Assembly: GCA_963971575.1 (NCBI GenBank)
Contig: OZ020613.1
Span: forward strand, 45,498,239-45,562,238
Reading direction: 5' to 3'
Length of the DNA: 64,000 bases
Origin: Liopterus haemorrhoidalis
Taxonomy: Eukaryota > Arthropoda > Insecta > Coleoptera > Dytiscidae
Shown: piece by piece, positions 21,235 to 33,167 of the stretch
Layout: every line of letters begins with the position of its first letter
How positions within the stretch are numbered: position 1 is the first letter of the stretch
Position numbers and translations under genes: made by a program
Notes under the pieces: generated by a model
What the model saw: the letters and a program-made list of their open reading frames with translations, nothing else
Told to the model about the DNA's origin: nothing
The model's database searches: none

Positions 21235-21339
21235 TAGCATTTGAAATTTAGTAATTTTTAACTTTTAAGTCGATACCCTCTAATTTTCCTAGAAGGAAAC
21301 ATTAATGCAGAAGGCTACATTCGCAATGTCTTGTAACTT

Positions 21340-24300
21340 GATACACTTAGGGAAAAAGGTAGCGTATTCTAGATTTGAATGAGTTTATGGTTGGGGCAGA
21401 CACAAATTCTTCAGGGAGAGAGTTCCACAAGTCAAAGACACGATTGGTTATGAAGAACTGCCTGGGCTGTCGTTTGTACTTCTCGTGCTTCAACTTGAGA
21501 TGGTGACCGCGCAGTCTCTCGTCAGTATTGAAGTGGAACAGAGGTAACATACTGGTGGAAAACTTGTGTGTTGTAATCCTGTACATCTGAATTAAATCTC
21601 CATATTTTCTGCGATCTACCAGAGGCTGTATGTTCAGGATCTTTAGGCGCTCTTCATATGCCATAAAACGGAGACTTCTTGGCAATCAGGTTGCGCCCCT
21701 CTGAACCCCTTCCAGGAGCTGAATTGTAAGTAAGGCGACCAAACTACATGTGTATGTGTGATGTTCTGTTAATGTTTCTTTATTATCTATAACATATCAC
21801 AGTATGTGCGCTTGATTTTTTGATTTGTCATATAGTTTCAAATCATCGGCAAACATCTGATGCTCGGATACAAGATGGGCTACCAGATCAGAGAAGAATA
21901 GTAAAAATAGGATTGGGCCGATAACACTGCCCTGGGGTACGCCGCTGGTAACGGGATAGCATCTCGAAAAGGATTTACTTATACGAATTTTAAAGGAGAG
22001 ATAGGCGGTGATCCACTGTAGTAATTTTCCGCGAATTCCATAATGGTCAAGCTTATTAAATAACCTTTGGAAAGCTACTCTGTCCAAAGCCGTGAAGAAA
22101 TCAAAGTAAACGACATCTACGGGCTCTGAGATGTCCAAATGTTGTGACCAGTAGTTTATTGCAAGAAGCAAGAAGGGATAACACGATTTTGAAGCAAAAA
22201 CTTCATCAACTCGTCTACAATAAATTTCTCCATTATCTTTGCCGTAGTGGATACTACGCTGAAAGGTCGGTATTTATGGGTACTATTACTGACATTAGCC
22301 AAGGTGCTGGTATTTTACCTGACTGAAGGGAGTGATTCATAATTATGGAGAGAGGGACGGCTAGGACATTATAACAATTTTTAAGGATGAAAGGGTGTAT
22401 TTCGTCAGGGCCCGGAGCAGTTGTCACACTTAGTTGCTTCAGTTTGTCTGCTACATTCTCAGGAGTGAACGTAATATGTGCAATCGAGTCCACTAAAGGT
22501 GATCCATCCATGTTTGGCAAGTTGCCCAGTGCTTTAGTAGTTTTTTTTTTTTTTTAACTGGGTAGCAAATTCTGCGGCTACTTCAGTCTCATTAATACAT
22601 AAACTGTTAGTGTTGTTGTAAATCAAGGGTATTGTGTTTTTGTTTTTAAGTTTTGACGTATAAACAAAGAAAGACGTTTGTCCTCGGCATAGAATTTCGA
22701 TTTCGTAAGCTTCTCGTGCTTTCCTAGTTAGAGTCGTGGTTTTATTTGCCAGTTTTTTATATTCAGTGAAGTCGGGATCAGCCTTAGTTTCTTTATAACG
22801 TCTCCACAAATGTCTCTTTCGAGATACTAGCTGTACCAAGTCCAGAGTCATCCAAGGTTTGCGAAAGTTTGTTCGGGCAGTGGTTAGAGGTGTATACCTG
22901 GATATATGCTTCTGGACTGTACTGCTGAAAGAAGACCATTGTTCGTCAATGTTTGGGTGGTTTAGCAGTGATTTCCAGCTCATACTAGTAAGGGCAGCTT
23001 CTATATGTGATATGTCAGCTTTCCATATATTAGGTCTCTGAGTAAGTAGAGGACGATGTGTATTCGTGGACACTTGTAGAGTTGCCGAGAGAGATACATT
23101 GTCGGAGATTCCTATCGGTGCTTCATATTTTAGAGAAGTTAATAGGTTTAAGTCCGAAAGCAGAATTAAATCTAGTTGAGGGGATTTGACCTTGATGATA
23201 TCTCGTAGGTTTCGTAATTATTTGTTCCAAGCTTGATGATAGAATGGTGTTGACAAATAGGGAGTCAGCCTCGGGAGCAACTGGTATGTGCGTAAGTGGC
23301 CATTTTAGAGACGGGTAGTTGGAATCTCCAAAGACTATCAGTCGGTGGTATTTTTCAGCCATATCATGGATAGTATCGCATAGTTGTCGGTCGCTGTCAA
23401 TATTCGATTTGGATGGACGGCAGATGCAACCAATCAGAACACGAAAATTGAAGATCGTAATATCGAGCCATAGGTTGCCAATTCCCTGGATATTTGATGT
23501 TGAAAGCAGGATGTGTTTTTTGAAAAATCGACTTTTTGAGGTAAATACACACGCCGCCTCCCATCTTATTTAAACGATCCGATCTGTGCAGAATGTAACC
23601 TGGAATGTTAACAATGAAGTTGGGGATGTTGTCAGTTAGCCAAGATTCTGATATTACTATTACTGAGTATGAATGGTTGTTAATGTTAAGCATTAAATCG
23701 TCGAATTTTGCCGGGAGGGATGCGATGTTTGTGTAAAAAATCATCAAATCAAGATTTGTAGGATTATTTTCGAAACGATTGGGTATTAGGCTCCATAGTA
23801 CATATCTCCGGAAATAGTTATGTTATTCTCTCCATTTTCATTTTGATGTAGAAGTTACTTTCGTAAATTTTTAAGATGAGTCAGCTGTTTTGGGGTTGGT
23901 TCGTTTTTAATTGAAACCTTACTGAAGTTAGTTAGGCCAGGAGCTCTTTTATTTCTGAGGATTGAACAAACCTGTGACTCAGTTGACAGAGCTAATTTTA
24001 AGGGTCTGAATCTTCCATCTTTCCTTGGGTGACTAAGCGCCTTACCGATACAGGTGGGACGTATCCTGGGCCTTGCACAGCGTTCAAAATATCGGCTACA
24101 GAAGAAACTTCGTTTTTGTCACCAGCAGCCTGATTTTGTGCCTCAGGTAGATTATACAAAACGATATTTTTCGAACGTTTCATTCTATCCAATGCCTCAG
24201 CTACAACTTCCTCGAACGAGATTTGAGTTGGGATGTTGAGGACCCTTGATAAAGAATTTTCAAGCGCTGTCAATCTTCGAATTTTTTCTCAAAATTCTGG

Positions 24301-24710
24301 AGTGTATTGGAGATAGACGATATTTTATCCCTTAAATCGGAGCAATTATTGCAATATATTTTTAAAGATTTGAGTTTCATTCTAGTCAGTCTTGTTGCGT
24401 CCTCCTTAGTAAGCCCAGCGCAGCTTGAGTGTATACGTAATTTGCACTCTTCGCATGTCACATTTGGCATAGATTCGGTGACTTTCTCAGTGCAGTTTCG
24501 ACAGTTACTCATTGTGTAGCCGAGAGGACGCCTGATAGGTATGCAAACGTAGACTCACAGGTGTATAGAGTGGAACTGAGAGGTTATGCGGCTTATCGAT
24601 GAACACAGATAAGGAATGAAATTGCAAGTGTTGGTCGCTTACCAGGCTGAAGGTCGATACTGCTGAGGGCGTTGACCCGGCAGGAGATGGATCTTCTATC
24701 ACTTCTGGTA
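21340..24710 (-). pseudogene. CR1/Jockey-type LINE, decayed but near full structure
   Basis: The minus-strand order is normal. First is an ORF1 piece (24270-24512) with a PHD-like finger (CRNC, CEEC, HSSCAGL, CNNC) and a coiled tail. Next is an APE-type endonuclease (23397-23747: TNIASL, SESWL, GGGVCIYL), then GDSNYP in 23123-23362. Then comes reverse transcriptase (22254-22520: APGPDEIHPFILK; 21797-22171: FDFFTALDRV, SGVPQGSVIGPILF, MFADDLKLY). Last is the C-terminal end (21347-21685: YEERLKILNI, FDLWNSLPEE). Breaks occur between every block, and the part between FADD and the C-terminus is deleted. The mature proteins would have been a nucleic-acid-binding ORF1p and an EN-RT enzyme. Confidence 0.85.
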
Positions 24711-25084
24711 CGCCAGTAGATATTTCAAATTTAACCAGATTTTGGGGAAATCTTCAGTGGCAATAGTCGTACAGCTATGATGAATTTCAAAAATTTTCAC
24801 TTCTAATGAACATGGAAAATTTGATAAATTGTCAGAAGACGAAAATATACGTTTGTACAGTACAAAAACATATTTGATTTCTTTAATTTTGATCCTATTT
24901 TGAAACTAACCTGGCCGTGAAAGGGTATTTTTTTATATTAATTTTTGTATCTGGTATACTTATAGGATAAAAATATGTAAATAAAAATATTTTGCGTTTT
25001 TTTCTAATAATTTCAATTCTGTCTATTTCAGTCTTGTTATAACCGTTATTAATAGCAATTTGATAAATTTTACACATTCATAAT
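24711..25084. other. Spacer with no recognised feature
   Basis: AT-rich sequence between the LINE and the solo LTR. No gene or repeat is seen. Confidence 0.4.
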
Positions 25085-26140
25085 TGTCGCGTCCGTAAGG
25101 CCGCGTTTAATATTAAATTAAATTTATCTTAATTTAATTTAAAACATAAAAACTTTTTATGTTTTTATAAAATGTTGAGATCTGCTCTTGCGAGTTCTGA
25201 CATTATACAACTCACTAATCCACTCGTTAACTGACCTGTTCAGAGAGTGTGTGTATAGTTCGCCTGCCGGAATATATATTTTTACAAGTTTTCTTAACTG
25301 AAAATTCGCGTCTCTAACGCGGTTAAGTGATTCTACACCTGTTGTGTTATCACTTTAAATATTGTGTGTGTTTACTTCAATCTAGGATCTATTCCGAAGA
25401 ACTCAGGGACCTGTTTTTTGGGACACCAGTGCCACATCTGTAAAATTGGAATAAATATTCTACATATTTATTAAGAATACAGCTACTGTAAGTCTGTTCC
25501 AATTTTACATACATTTTAATTCATTGTTAATTTAATATATTTTTTTTTTGTAACTTAAATTCAGTTTTGTTATCGCCTCTGCGCGATATTGTATTTTTTT
25601 TTTTTTGTTCACACACGCTGATCTCTTGATCACGTGTGCTGATTTAATTTAATTTAACATCTATAATTTTTGTATTTATTATTAATTTTTGTTATAAATT
25701 ATCAGTGTATTTTTTAATATTGTATTTTGTGACACTGTATTTTATTTATGTGATACGTCCATCGTGTTGAGCATCGTTCTCCACATTTTTGTCGCTTGGC
25801 TAGGGTTTTCAGAGACGTCGTGGGATTTCTAGGTTTGGTTCCTCTTTTCCATTACTTGTAGGCCTAGGATTTTACCCGTCTACACCCCAGCTAGGGCTAC
25901 CATTACACTTGTGTTAGTCTCCTAGAGCAGCCCCTAGGATCAGAAGAGTTTTTATCCCCTCGCCTTTCCTCTAGGTCGTCCGTGTCTTCCTCTGCGGCTC
26001 AACTCGGTGCGTTCGTGTCACATAACCTCCGTATTTCTTTCTTATTCCAGCCTTCTGCTGGTGGTCCTTCGAGGTGTCCGCCGCGAAGACCATTTGTGTG
26101 ACTGTCTGGCCACCCTACCTTACTAGGGGGGGGGCGAAAT
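25085..26140 (+). repeat. Solo LTR of the BEL/Pao family
   Basis: About 1.06 kb in plus orientation, diverged from but collinear with the LTRs at 11754 and 16719. It starts TGTCGCGTCCGTAAGG and includes the gttgagcatcgttctccaca region and the ggtgtccgccgcgaagacca segment missing from the 3' LTR. The far end is eroded (gggggggcgaaata), and no matching 5-bp duplication is left. It arose by LTR-LTR recombination of an older insertion. Confidence 0.85.
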
Positions 26141-27240
26141 ACGTATACGAGTAACATATATTTGTGAAACTAATCGAGTGCTTTATTTGTTTATTAATTT
26201 TACATTTACATATGTTCAGGAACTAGAGAACTCTATTTTCTACAGATAATAAGAGGAATCCAAGCTCAATACTGCAGCTCTTACTACAAGTTTTCTTCGT
26301 GCGGCTGGTTCTTTCGTGACTAGCATGATTCCTTAATCTTTTGTCCTTCCCAGTCTGATCGGGATAGTCCTGGTTTTCGTCTCGATGAAAATGTTTATAT
26401 AACAGTAATTTAAAATATTCTCTTTCTTTTCTGCGGCACTATAGGTTCTTAGTCACGTTGAAATTTAGCCTTATCAGTCCCATAAATGATCAAACAGTTT
26501 GCGCAACAAAAGTCGTGAAAACAATTTGATCATCTATAGTGTTGTTTAAGTTTGCAACTGTTTGAGCTAAATCAACTGCATTTGAAATTATTTGCGCAAT
26601 ACGTCCTGTTGCACAACTTGTTTGAACGTATATGAGATTGTTTGACACACTGCGCTTCAGTAATGATTCTGCTAGGTTTCTGAGTACAGATATTTGGGGA
26701 AAATGGCGTCAATTAATGTTAATAAAGAATTTTGGCGAGAAATACTTGATTTATATCGTAGTTTTCCCGAACTGTGGAGTAAAAATTAAAACATATAAAA
26801 ATAGAAACTTGAACAGTACCGCATACAATAAACTGGTGTAGAAAATGAAGGAGGTCCATCCTCACTACGTGCTCTCTCCACTATAATTGACTGTTTTCCA
26901 TTTCCTGTCTGATATTCAGCATTGTTACAGTGCTTGTATATTTTTATGTTGTTTCTATTATCACTGCGTATTCGATAGGCCTCTTTTTGTGCTTTGGGGA
27001 ATTGTTTGGAAAAGTTTTTAAAAAAAAGCAGGTAACGAGGGACTACTTTAACCTAAAAAATAAAAGAATGCGATGTCTGCCAGAATAAAGTGTACAAATT
27101 ACTCCCAGTTTTGCTCCAGGTATAGATACCGTCTTAATATCGGTAATTTTGATATCATATTAAACTTCATTACTTATATTCATCAATGTCTTTTGCTCTA
27201 AATGTTCTTTTCTAGTGTTCACATTTAGTCTTTATGTAGA
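26141..27240. other. Intergenic DNA, no recognised feature
   Basis: AT-rich sequence with only short, motif-free frames. It is downstream of zinc-finger gene 3. Confidence 0.4.
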
Positions 27241-27276
27241 ATGTATGATGACCATGAAAATGCTTTATTACATTGC

Positions 27277-28289
27277 TCACATTTGAATATCTTTTTTCCA
27301 ACATGTACGTTTGTGCCTAACGAGACATGATGAATGTGAAAATACTCTGTCACAATGATCACATTTAATTGGTTTCTCCCCAGAATGTGTTCGTTTGTGA
27401 CTAATAAGATTTACTAATTGTATAAATGCTTTATCAAACTGATCACAACTAAATGGCTTCTCGCCAGAATGTATTCGTTTGTGTTTAATTAAAACTGACG
27501 AACGTGTAAATGCTTTATTGCATTTATCACATTTGAATGGTTTCTCCCCAGAATGTGTTCGTTCGTGATTATTAAGATTTGCTGATTGTGCAAATGCTTT
27601 ATTACACTTATCACATTTAAATGTTTTTTTCCCAGAATGTGTTCGTTTGTGAGTAATAAGATGTGCTGATTGTTTAAATGCTTTATTACATTGATCACAT
27701 TCAAATGGTTTCTCTCCAGAATGTGTTCGTTCGTGACTAATAAGATTTACTGATTGTGTAAATGCTTTGTTACACTTATTGCATTTAAATGGTTTGTTCC
27801 CTGAATGTGTTCGTTTGTGATTGAGAAGATGTGCCGATTGTTTAAATACTTTATTACACTGATCACATTTGAATAGTTTTTCTCCAGAATGTGTTCGTTT
27901 GTGGGTAATGAGAAGTGACAAACGTGTAAATGCTTTATCACAATGGTCATATTTGAGTGGTTTCTCCCCAGAATGTGTTCGTTCGTGACTAATGAGATAT
28001 GCTAACTGTGTAAACGCTTTATTACAGTGATTGCATTTGAATGGCTTCTCTTCGGAATGTGTTTGTTTGTGTCTAATGAGATTTGTTATGTCTGTAAATG
28101 TTTTGTTACACTGCTCACATGTGTACAATTTCTGCCTAGAATGTTCTCTTTTATGTTGAAGAAGGGAACTACCTCGTTCAAATATCTTCTCACATATATT
28201 ACATGTATGTAATAATGTGGGTTGTTTAAACTTGTTAATTGTCACTGACGCACCTGGACTCTCCTCTGAATTAGAAGTTGTTCCCTTAA
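27277..28289 (-). CDS. C2H2 zinc-finger protein, gene 3, terminal exon (11 fingers)
   Basis: The exon begins at acceptor tgtttgttttcag (exon base 28289), phase 1, and encodes VKGTTSNSEESPGAS, a linker and eleven C2H2-type fingers. Finger 4 has Tyr for its first Cys (LKYDHC) and finger 10 has Phe for its second Cys (SCDQF), so these two probably do not bind zinc. Finger 11 ends in Cys instead of the last His (HKRTC). A 2-base deletion relative to the usual linker (near 27297-27305) shifts the frame, so a twelfth finger (FKCEQCNKAF, in another frame about 27240-27290) is cut off and the protein ends KKDIQM. The start codon comes from exon 28918-28924. Likely a functional DNA-binding factor with partly decayed fingers. 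Confidence 0.88.
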
Positions 28290-28394
28290 CTGAAAACAAA
28301 CACATTGATTAATGAAACAAAATATAGCGAGAAATGAGATTAAAAAAAAAAAAAATAAATAAATAAATTAAGCGTGATGTCAAAATAAGATGTA

Positions 28395-28576
28395 CAGTCT
28401 ATTCCAAACGATTCGGCGGAACTAACCGGAATTTTTATTTTTGTAAGTTGTCATTAGCTATTTTTTCATATATTGAAGTTGGCTTTTCCTGAACAAAATG
28501 ATCAAAAGCTTCAATCAATCGGTAAAAGTAACTAGAATTGAAAATCTAGCTCCGCCTAAACCAAAGAAACATACTT
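28395..28576. mobile_element. Short MITE related to 20627-21234
   Basis: The left end CAGTCTATTCCAAACGATTC then GGCGGAACTA and the inverted right end AGTATGTTTCTTTGGTTTAG then GCGGAGCTAG resemble each other and the 20.6-kb MITE. It is about 180 bp with no coding capacity, inside the intron of gene 3. The exact ends are uncertain. Confidence 0.5.
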
Positions 28577-28917
28577 TAAAACAAAGCAGGGTTTCTTAGG
28601 TACCTAGAGACCAAATGAAAATATAATCCTGATTGCATTATACAGACTTTTAAGTATCTCCTATTGGTTATGGTATAGTCGGTGATAAGTGGTAACACCA
28701 TGGGCCGCTTATACGTCACTGAAGGCACCATAAAGTAAGACAAATACAGAAAATTTAGGAAACAAAACTTATTCTTCAATTACATGAATGGTTCAAAAAT
28801 TGTTCCAAAGTGTTTATGCAAGATGGAGAACCTACTTACCTACTACTTCATACAGTAAAATTAATTAAAATAACCTTACAAGAGCAAGCTCTATTTTACT
28901 ATGAGCGAGGAACTCAC

Positions 28918-28924
28918 CTGACAT
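28918..28924 (-). CDS. Tiny start exon of zinc-finger gene 3
   Basis: The minus strand reads ATGTCAG|GTGAGTT: an ATG, one Ser codon and one base, followed by a near-perfect donor. Phase 1 fits the acceptor at 28289 exactly (G|TT-AAG), giving M-S-V-K-G-T-T. The exon continues 5' as untranslated leader. No long cassette is needed, so gene 3 differs from its neighbours. Its support is phase and splice-site quality only. Confidence 0.6.
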
Positions 28925-29279
28925 GAATCTCACTGAAAAGCCAATTAAAAAATAACAAGAAAGGTTCAGCTACAGCTATACCACTGGAATCACAATGACA
29001 ACTTAAAACAAATTGTAACAAATGCAGTATTTTTAAATTGTCTGGTTGGCTATGACAGCACACATAGAGACGCGGCAGTGGCACTAGTTGTTATGGTTGA
29101 ACAAAATAATTGTTATAAAATATAAATTTCACTTCGAGAATATGATTGTAGTTAAAAATTAATAAACTTAATAATAAAATATAAAGTTTGTGTTAATCTG
29201 GCGCTCAACTTGTGATTCTGAAAAGAGAGGGCACTCATGACAATAACAGATCTAGGATCTAAATAACTACATTTTGTCA

Positions 29280-30047
29280 GATTTCACTCACGTAAAAGGT
29301 CTTGGACTCACTCTTGACTGTAAACTTATTTTCGATGTTCATGTTAATGAGATAATTAAAAAGGCTTATCGTATGTTGGGTTTTGTAAGGTGATGTGCCT
29401 TTTATAAATATGTCGACGCTATTATCATTATATTATACACTAGTCAGGAGTCAGTTAGAGTTCGCAAAAACGTGTTGGTCGCCTCAATATTTGAATTATA
29501 TTCATCAAATAGAAAGAATACGACATAAATTTATTAAATATTTGAACTTTAAATTTCCTAATAATAATATAAAATTTGTATCATTAGACAATACACGTAT
29601 ATTTCTAGATTTAACATTTTTGCATAAAATAATTCACTCTCAAGTAGATTGCCCTGAATTGACAAATTCGTTATCATTTCGTACACCTGTTTATAACTCA
29701 AGAATGAAGGAGCCGTTTTTGTTATCTTATAATAGAACTAATTTTGCCTATAATTCCCCTATTAATATAATGTGATTATAATTTAATAACATTTCCAATT
29801 CTACTGATGCCCCAGATATTTTTTCGACTAATTTTAGAAAGTTTCAACACTTTGATTGAATTACTCTTGTAAATTTTGTTATATTAGGTTTTTCTAATTT
29901 GGATTTGGATTTACTGTTAAGTTGATCATAATTATTCTTTGTTACTGACATAAAATAATGTGTATAGTAGTGCGATACTGTTATTAGGACAGGTTCTTTA
30001 TGAACTATGTCCTGTTGTGTAGCCAAATTCTAAAAATAAAAATAAAA
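29280..30047 (+). pseudogene. CR1/Jockey-type LINE, 3' remnant
   Basis: A first frame encodes VKGLGLTLDCKLIFDVHVNE and ends near 29390. The next (29395-29775) encodes YTLVRSQLEFAKTCWSP, HQIERIRHKFIKYL and LDLTFLHKIIHS, the C-terminal region that follows reverse transcriptase in these elements. A 3' UTR follows, ending in taaaaataaaaataaaata, the usual simple-repeat tail. It is 5'-truncated and has one break. Confidence 0.8.
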
Positions 30048-30059
30048 TAGGAGTGTCTA

Positions 30060-30415
30060 GAGTTTCTTGGTTATACCTAGGAAACCCTACCTAAACCCTT
30101 CTACTAAAGAGTATATGTGCAAAATTTTGTCCAAATCAGTCAAAGGGCCTAGGAGTGGATTTTTTAGTTATATATATACGAAATCCTAGACTTTCTATGC
30201 GCTGTTACTTCTACAGGGTCCTAAAGAGTATATGTGCAACATTTGGTCCAGATTGGTCGACGGGCCTAGAAGTGGATTTCTTGGTAATATCTACGAAATC
30301 CTAGACTCTTCTATGCGCCATTACTTCCACATGATCTTAAAGAGTATACGTGCAAAATTTGGTCTAGATCGGTCAATGAGCCTAGGGGTGTATGGCGCAC
30401 AATCAATTTTCCTCT
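30060..30415. repeat. Tandem repeat, about 117 bp x 3
   Basis: Three successive units begin near 30106, 30222 and 30339 with aaagagtata-t/c-gtgcaa, then a t-g-gtcca-atc-gtca block and agcctag/gggcctag. They directly follow the LINE tail. The gtgcaaaatttggt and gatcggtcaa words recall the ends of other dispersed repeats, for example around 38410. Confidence 0.75.
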
Positions 30416-30479
30416 TTTGTATAGTAGAATATGATGATTATTACCAAGTATGAGTCGAAAAATATTATATGAAGCACTG

Positions 30480-31283
30480 AGGGACAAATAAACAAAGGGA
30501 CAACCTATAAGTGAAGCAGGGGGGGGGGATTAACAATTTACTTCAATTTATGTTATTTTTTATTTTTTAATTTAAATACAGTTATAAATAAAGGAAGCCA
30601 TAAAAACATATTATTAAGCTAAAACACTGTAAAAGTTTATATAAAATTAAATATCTTTCTATTATTTTGGTATTTTTATTTACCATCAACTTTCATAACT
30701 ACATTTATCTCCTTCCAAACATTTGTTATGTAACGATTCGCGTGTTCTTTTAATATTTTATCACACAACGCGGATATCTTATAAACTAAAGATATTAAAT
30801 TATAAATATGAATAATATATCTTTCCATTTTTTAATGCTTTGAAATTTACACTGTGTTTAACACTTACACAATACAAAATAACTACGCCAGCAGTTGGTG
30901 CCAGCACGCTGGAATATCAAAAACCTGCTTGCTGGTTCTTGCTGCTCGCCAGCGCTGGCAGCCAGGTACCATCAGCCAGCTCTCACTATTTATTTTATTT
31001 TATATTATCATCATATCATATATGAGGTTATCCCCTAAGGATTCTCACAAAAATACATTTTAAATAATAAAGAAATAGTACAAAGTCGTATAACAAGAAC
31101 ATATTTTATATATAAACATACACACAAACATATACACGTATACATATATGTAATTATAAATTCAAAATTTAAGATTTGAGTACAGATTTGAACTGATGAA
31201 AACTAAGGAAGAAAATATCACAAGTATCAAAATATTTATCAAAAGAGATTGTGCATCTGTTTAGTGCAGAATCCATGCTTAAA
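30480..31283. other. Intergenic DNA, no recognised feature
   Basis: AT-rich. A short GC-richer island at 30885-30985 (gccagcagttggtgccagcacgct-like words) gives overlapping frames with no known motif. Confidence 0.35.
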
Positions 31284-32190
31284 TTAGATGTTAATTAGAC
31301 AGTCAACCAAATTATTCACAATTTTGTAGAGAGTTTGCATATAAATGAGCAGGCATCGGTTAACCAGACTTGTTAAGTTGTACCATATCAGTCTTTGTGA
31401 ATAATTTAAGACATTGTTGTTAAGAAATTTGTATTCCAGATATCTAGTGAACCCAACGCGGATGATGTTCAATTTTTCTTGTTGGCCTTTGCTGCTGCAA
31501 GAACACTTGGTTTGACCAATCTAGAGGTGAATTTTACTATAATAGATTTATTTTCACATTCTGGATTCCGGCTGGGTACACGGCGACATGCGTCAATGCA
31601 GTTTGAATTTACTTCTACTCTTGCTACGCCTCCAATGTGTCTAACAATATCATGAATATTCTCATCTTTTCGCTGCGCTACTCAGTTAATCTTAATGTTA
31701 TTTTTCCGTGAATACTACTTCAGATGTTCCATTTTCTAATTTAGTGATCTTGTTTTCAATCACTGTTATTTTGCTTAAAGCAGAAGCAACCTCGGAGATT
31801 TTTGAACTCAAACTATCTATGTAGTTGCTGCAGAACTCCACATTCTTGTGCATCTCCTCTTGTTTATTTTTTAGTTTCAAAATTTGACATCAGGTCTTGA
31901 AATCCAGGGGACATACTGGCAGTTTTTCTAAGAATAAAAACAAAGCAAAAGCAGCATGGCCACGAAAACCCTAGCACATGAGTATTTTCTGCAAAAGCTG
32001 CTGGAAGATTTTTACATTTAACATGGTACCAATTATGGCAATTCCCGTTACACGGGAGACCACGACTATTTCTACTAATCAATTCTCTGGCATTTTGGTA
32101 GACAAAATTGTGCAAAAAAAAGAGAGAGAAAAATATTCAGTTAGTCACTTATTGAACGTCACTGGCATTAGAGGCGGCATATTGCAGTAG
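31284..32190 (-). pseudogene. Internally deleted CR1-type LINE
   Basis: On the minus strand the 5' part encodes a PHD-like ORF1 segment (NGNCHNWYHVKCKNL, 31864-32115) followed by a coiled coil (31698-31880: KISEVASALSKI, ENKITKLEN). The 3' part (31284-31472) encodes VGFTRYLEYKF and SLVNRCLLIYMQTLYKIVNN, the region after reverse transcriptase. The endonuclease and RT between them are missing. Confidence 0.7.
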
Positions 32191-32330
32191 AGGCGGCACA
32201 CAACAGGTTTAAGTTCGTTTAATGTATTTAACATTTAAAAAAATATATTTTATCGTTTCTTAAAAATGTACTTTATTTAATTAAATTGCACCATCATTTA
32301 ACAAAAACTATAGAGTGCCAACACAGTATA

Positions 32331-33068
32331 AAGTCCATTCTACATTATACTTTTTTCAATACTTTTTTCAATACTATCCAACTCTGACGTCATTTCAACT
32401 TTTGATACTACAGAATATAGTGGGGGAAAAAAATAAGAGACAGTGAAAAATTTTATATCTTCCATCTCTTATTACTTTTGTTGCCAACTTAAAAATTTTT
32501 AGGTTCAGATGGCAGACAACAATTTGGTTATAGTGAACCAATTTATAAATATTGTTTAATTGTGCTAAGTTTATATTTAATTATATGATCCAAATAAACT
32601 TCTTATCAACTTAATAAACTACTAAAAGTTAAGTTGTAAACAAAAACTAAAAAGTTGGTGTTGGTACGATTGAAAAGTACAGAACTGTCATCCAAAACTA
32701 CCCCCGGTCAAATTTTTGATTGACAGTTCTGTACTTTTCAGTCATACCAACACCAACTTTTTAGTTTTTGTTTACAACTTAACTTTTAGTAGTTTATTAA
32801 GTTGATAAGAAGTTTATTTGGATCATATAATTAAATATAAACTTAGCACAATTAAACAATATTTATAAATTGGTTCACTATAACCAAATTGTTGTCTGCC
32901 ATCTGAACCTAAAAATTTTTAAGTTGGCAACAAAAGTAATAAGAGATGGAAGATATAAAATTTTTCACTGTCTCTTATTTTTTTCCCCCACTATATTCTG
33001 TAGTATCAAAAGTTGAAATGACGTCAGAGTTGGATAGTATTGAAAAAAGTATAATGTAGAATGGACTT
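32331..33068. repeat. Near-perfect long inverted repeat (hairpin)
   Basis: Left arm 32331-32690 and right arm 32721-33068 are complementary along their whole lengths with very few mismatches, around a 30-base spacer (32691-32720). The left arm is longer because a 12-13-bp tacttttttcaa unit is duplicated. Outer ends are AAGTCCATTCTACATTATAC and its complement. No target duplication or ORF was found. It may be a foldback transposon or a long hairpin-RNA locus. Confidence 0.9.
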
Positions 33069-33167
33069 AAGAAAGCGACGAAAAAATACTGTAGTCATAT
33101 GTAACACTATATTTTTTAATCAAATTAACAGAAAATATGGAGCAAAACCCTCTCATTAGAATGGTTA

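Noticed and set aside
32331..33068. piggyBac-type element based on ttaa beside the right end of the hairpin
   Set aside because: The left flank reads tataaag, so no TTAA duplication exists, and the ends do not match piggyBac termini.
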